A DNA stretch of 64,000 nt from Coprinus comatus (lineage: Eukaryota; Basidiomycota; Agaricomycetes; Agaricales; Agaricaceae), in the NCBI GenBank assembly GCA_034638255.1, contig JAWPGT010000003.1:930001-994000 (forward strand), in the 5' to 3' direction. Below the pieces are notes generated by a model, which saw only the letters and a list, made by a program, of their open reading frames with translations, was not told the DNA's origin and did no database searches. The position numbers and the translations under genes are program-made. This document shows, piece after piece, positions 60,794-64,000 of the stretch. Every line of letters starts with the position of its first letter. Within the stretch, counting starts at the first letter, position 1.

Positions 60794-62918
60794 TTACTCT
60801 TCGAACGCGCCAGTGAACAGGTCCGCAGAGTTATTGTTCGAGGTCATAGCCTTGGACTTGATATCCTTGGCAAGCTTCGTTTGTTCGCGTTGCCAGATAG
60901 CTTTAACCTCTTCTTCGCATATATCAACATCAACACCAACCTCCTTTGGTAGGGTGGCGTCGATGCCAAGACCACATAAGAGTTCATTGTTCCAGATGCC
61001 TTCAACCAATCTTACAGTTCCAACATTACCCGCTGTTTGCCGAGTAATCCCACCGCCAAATGATGATGAGCGCCCAAAGGCACGGCGTCCAGCAGCACCG
61101 CCGGAAGCAGAAGAGGAAAGACAAACAAGCCCGTTGCCCTCGAGTACGTTCAACAGGTCACCAAATTCACTTCGGTTGACAGGCTCAAAGACACCGGCAT
61201 CACTTCGAGCAAGAACTGCACTGTAATATGTATGAAGTTGGTTTATATCGATGCTAGAAGATATCGACGTAGGAGCAGAATTTGTTCGGCGAAGTGGTGA
61301 AGCGTTGGATTTGCGTGGCGAAGCAGTCAAAGTAGCACTAGAAAGGCTAAGGCCGGCTTCCATACGTTTTGAGGCAATGATAACGGCAAGGAGGACGAGG
61401 CGTGCTTGAAGGTTGAGGTTCTTGACCTTCGTAACGGTCTCGCTATTACTAACGGTGGTAGTAGAAGTCGAGATAATATTAGAAAGCTTTGACTTAGCCG
61501 AGGAAGGTTTATAGGCCTTGAGGGCAGCGAGAATATGACTAGGTGTTACACTGACAACGGGTGCATCAGCTTTTTTAGCTGATGAGATTTTCGAAGGAGT
61601 AAGAGCAACGTCAATAGCACCACGTAGGACCTCAAAAAGACTCCTGACATCGCCAGTCATCCCAGCAATTTTCTTGGTCAAGAGAGTCAATGGCGGCGTA
61701 GGAAGGAATTTCGAGGGATCCGGCCCAGTACACTGTGATTGAACCTCATACAAAGGACGGAGTCGGCTCTGTAGGATTTCGAATAACTGGATTGAGGTGT
61801 ACGGCGCAAAATGAACAGTGCGGACATTGGTCGCAATCGAAGATGACGTTGAGGTCAACGTATGCGTGTTGGCAATACCAATAACGCGGAGATAGGATGG
61901 TGTTGCAGTGGACAAAGAGAATAGTGTTGACAAAGCTTGGGTATTGGGCGTGATATGATCGAGCTCATCAAGAATTAGTACACTGAAATTGAAAGTGAGA
62001 TTATATTCCTTAAAGCACAAAGTACTACTGACCATTTTGTATGAAGCTTCGTCAACAAGGCTTCGATTGCTTCACGACCCTTGAGCTTACGACACTTGGA
62101 TGGAGAAGAGTTTTCCTTCTTAGTAGCCTCAAGTTCCTCAAGCATGCGTTCCCAAAGCGCATCAAGGTTGTTCAATGCCATGCAATTGATAAATATAATT
62201 TTCATGCCGTTCATGTCGGATGAAAGCTGATCAAGAACAGAGTTGACTAGCGCCGTCTTGCCACAGCCAGGAGAACCAGAGATATAGAGTGTCGAATGTA
62301 CTGTATCCATATCCATTGAGGATAGATCAACGAAGGAGGCAATAAAGTCACGGATGACGGAACGTTCTGATTCACGACCGGCAAACTGGGTATCAAGACC
62401 ATTGCAAGTGGACCTCAGGAGAGTACGAGCACGGGTGTGTAGTGGCAGTGTAAAAGCAGGAGATGATGGTGGGGTAGTAATAGTTGATTGTGGTGATGGG
62501 ATTGCCACGGTGTCGGCAACGGTGGACATCGATGCGTGTCTCCGAACTCCTGCTGCTGTTTCATGTGAGTGAACGGCTACCAAAAGCGATATATTGCGGT
62601 GTGCTCACCAGTTTTAGTGCGCGTAGGGGACATGATCTCTGTGCCCGAACGTCTGAGTGCACGTGAGACTCGTGAATTGACGGGAGAGGGATCAGGCGTC
62701 AAAAGTCGAGGAGAAAATGGAGGAACATTTTCTTTATTTCCGTCAGCATCGACAGAGAGTGTCGATATACGGGGACGCTTGTGCACTGGAGTGGTATCGG
62801 GAGTTAGTAGCTGGTCCACCGACTTGGAGGACAGTGAGGTCAGCGTTGACGATTCCTGTTGCTGCTGGTGACAACGCTTCCCTAGGACCGAGCTACGTGT
62901 TACACGGGATGTCTGCAT
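60794..62918 (-). CDS. CDC6: Replication licensing ATPase Cdc6/Cdc18
   Basis: Cdc6 loads the MCM helicase at origins with ORC and Cdt1. From ATG 62918 (MQTSRVTRSSVLGKR) a disordered regulatory region carries many CDK-type SP/TP sites (LLTPDTTP, SPRLLTPDPSP, MSPTRTKT) and a KEN box in GNKENVPP. The AAA+ core has Walker A GSPGCGKTALVN, Walker B VLILDELDH (across an intron at about 61984-62034), sensor 1 VIGIANTH and sensor 2 region GDVRSLFEVLRGAID. It ends with a winged-helix domain (ARLVLLAVIIASKRMEAGL...YYSAVLARSDAGVF). Three exons, about 670 residues, TAA at 60794. Complete. Confidence 0.95.
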
Positions 62919-63047
62919 CGTCAACGACGTCGACTCGGGGATGAGGAAGGTGTCGAAGTGACCTGATGAGAAGAGAAGAAAGCGCGCTCTCTGCAAGTTA
63001 ACTCCATTTTAAAACTCCGCTCCTACCATCATCACTGCATCATTGAT

Positions 63048-63076
63048 CAAACGCGTAAACGCTAGACGCGTCGCGT
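63048..63076 (-). promoter_or_regulatory. Paired ACGCGT (MCB-like) sites upstream of CDC6
   Basis: Two ACGCGT hexamers sit about 20 bp apart, 130-155 bp upstream of the CDC6 ATG. MCB boxes (ACGCGT) are read by MBF/SBF-type factors in yeasts and drive CDC6/cdc18 expression at G1/S; the same logic is inferred here. Confidence 0.55.
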
Positions 63077-63202
63077 TCACCACGTGAAGAATCAATACCT
63101 GCAAAAATGAATCTATCTTGGTTTCATTTATAAACAAAAATATACAAACAATATCAAGCAGGTTCCTATGTCTTATGACAAAACGCCATGCTTCTACCGA
63201 AA

Positions 63203-63392
63203 CTAAATGCTCAAAATGCTCCGAATTGATGGCTAATTAGTGGATAAACCTCTGCCAGAAACCCCAGAAACCCCGCGAGAAATCTAGATACCTTACCCAC
63301 ATTATTAGACCTAATCCAAGAGCGAAATTGCAAACAGCGCGAGAAGAAATAGCTATTCCCACAACGTCCTCTGCATCGAAAAGAGTTGGGTC
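63203..63392 (-). CDS. Possible very small membrane protein, 5' exon not found
   Basis: A 133-nt exon-like stretch reads DPTLFDAEDVVGIAISSR followed by AVCNFALGLGLIMW. It is followed by a good donor (gtaagg), a 58-nt intron ending attag, and a short final exon PSIRSILSI with TAG 63203. The acceptor CACTAG precedes it. No start exon could be placed, and the only nearby ATG would need an intron too short to be real. It may be a genuine small gene or a relic. Confidence 0.25.
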
Positions 63393-63725
63393 CTAGTGGG
63401 TTACTTTCTATCAGCCATTTTGACCCGAGTGTCATTCTCTCTTATATCTAGGTCTCCACGCCGCTTTCCTTATTTACGCGTTAATACAGGTTAATAGTCA
63501 AATGCAAAGATATCGATAACCGCACACATAGATAATTTCAAATACTCATATTAGATTAGATATGTGTCTTACTCTAAGTTGTTATGTAGGACCCAGTACC
63601 AGAAGCTCCCAAAATTCAAATCCTTAAATCAAACTTGAGACCACTCTCAACTTAACCTGTTCTATAAGCTCTCCCAATCTACTCTACTTCTGTCCCGAAT
63701 TTGGCAGATATGATTGGATGACGTC

Positions 63726-64000
63726 ATGGGCATTCCGCATCACCATGAATCATACACTGATCAGTCTCTTGGCCTCAACGTCAACAACCATAAGATACTT
63801 CCCAATACCACAACTACAATGACGTTGCAATATTTGTCGCAGGAGCAAATTGACAAGGTATGTTTAACACTTCATACTGAGTTCGACCACCTTCCTCTAA
63901 CTCGAATCCGGATCCTGTAGTTCTACAACGACGGGTATGTACTCTACGAGAACACCAATATCACTACCCTCACTTACGATTTGTGATTGCAACTTCAATA
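63726..64000 (+). CDS. Phytanoyl-CoA dioxygenase-like protein, 3' cut by window edge
   Basis: ATG 63726 (MGIPHHHESYTDQSLGLN) or the inner ATG in TMTLQYLSQEQIDK begins the frame. After an intron at about 63859-63920 (gtatgt...tgtag) the next exon reads FYNDG and then either a new donor (gtatgt) or YVLYENT. The LSQEQIDKFYNDG start is the usual first helix of PhyH-family Fe(II)/2-oxoglutarate dioxygenases, many of which act in peroxisomes or secondary metabolism. The Fe ligands would lie beyond the window. Confidence 0.5.

Larger units (their letters stand above)
62919..63725. other. Intergenic region upstream of CDC6
   Basis: Contains tandem MluI-like motifs typical of G1/S promoters: ACGCGT occurs at about 63051 and 63067 on the CDC6 side (aaacgcgtaaacgctagacgcgtcgcg). 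It also contains a possible tiny gene at 63203-63392, listed separately. Confidence 0.45.

Overview
This is a stretch of fungal nuclear genome, most likely from an Agaricomycete mushroom. The evidence is short introns (mostly 45-70 nt) at high density, with about ten in the YSH1 gene and more than ten in DIS3. There is also a DUF6535 membrane protein, a family I know only from Agaricomycetes, and mushroom-style F-box proteins. No retroelement ORF, rRNA or CRISPR array is visible. The only RNA gene I can support is a tRNA-Gly(UCC). Gene models were spliced by eye, so exon edges are approximate; starts I could not fix are flagged.

Layout, left to right. 0-13.6 kb: the 3' part of a conserved basidiomycete protein of unknown function, the mRNA 3'-end endonuclease YSH1/CPSF73, a four-helix membrane protein divergent from the replisome hub CTF4/MCL1, and a DUF6914-like protein. 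14.4-16.1 kb: a mitochondrial transcription factor B-type (RrnaAD) protein. 16.4-19.1 kb: the most interesting locus. A small secreted precursor with five 20-residue repeats is transcribed divergently from a UstYa/DUF3328 oxidase, which looks like a minimal two-gene ribosomal-peptide (dikaritin-type) pathway. 20.4-29.2 kb: an unknown conserved protein, a secreted GH16-like protein with a decayed second copy, a 41-nt poly(T) tract and an F-box protein.

29.9-41.6 kb: PRMT1/HMT1, a BRI3-like zinc/membrane protein, a small unknown protein, a gamma-tubulin complex component, a DUF6535 protein and a cyclase-family (PF04199) enzyme. 42.8-50.2 kb: 3-hydroxyisobutyrate dehydrogenase divergent from a carboxymuconolactone-decarboxylase-like protein, a SUR7/PalI membrane protein and a TAPT1-family protein with an apparent 1-nt frameshift. 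51.7-64 kb: tRNA-Gly, an F-box protein, a Ser/Pro-rich repeat protein, the exosome nuclease DIS3/RRP44, the replication licensing ATPase CDC6, and the first exon(s) of a phytanoyl-CoA dioxygenase-like gene cut by the window edge.

Most of the window is housekeeping. The accessory parts are the precursor/UstYa pair, the GH16-like gene with its relic, the two F-box genes and DUF6535. Three introns begin with GC rather than GT.
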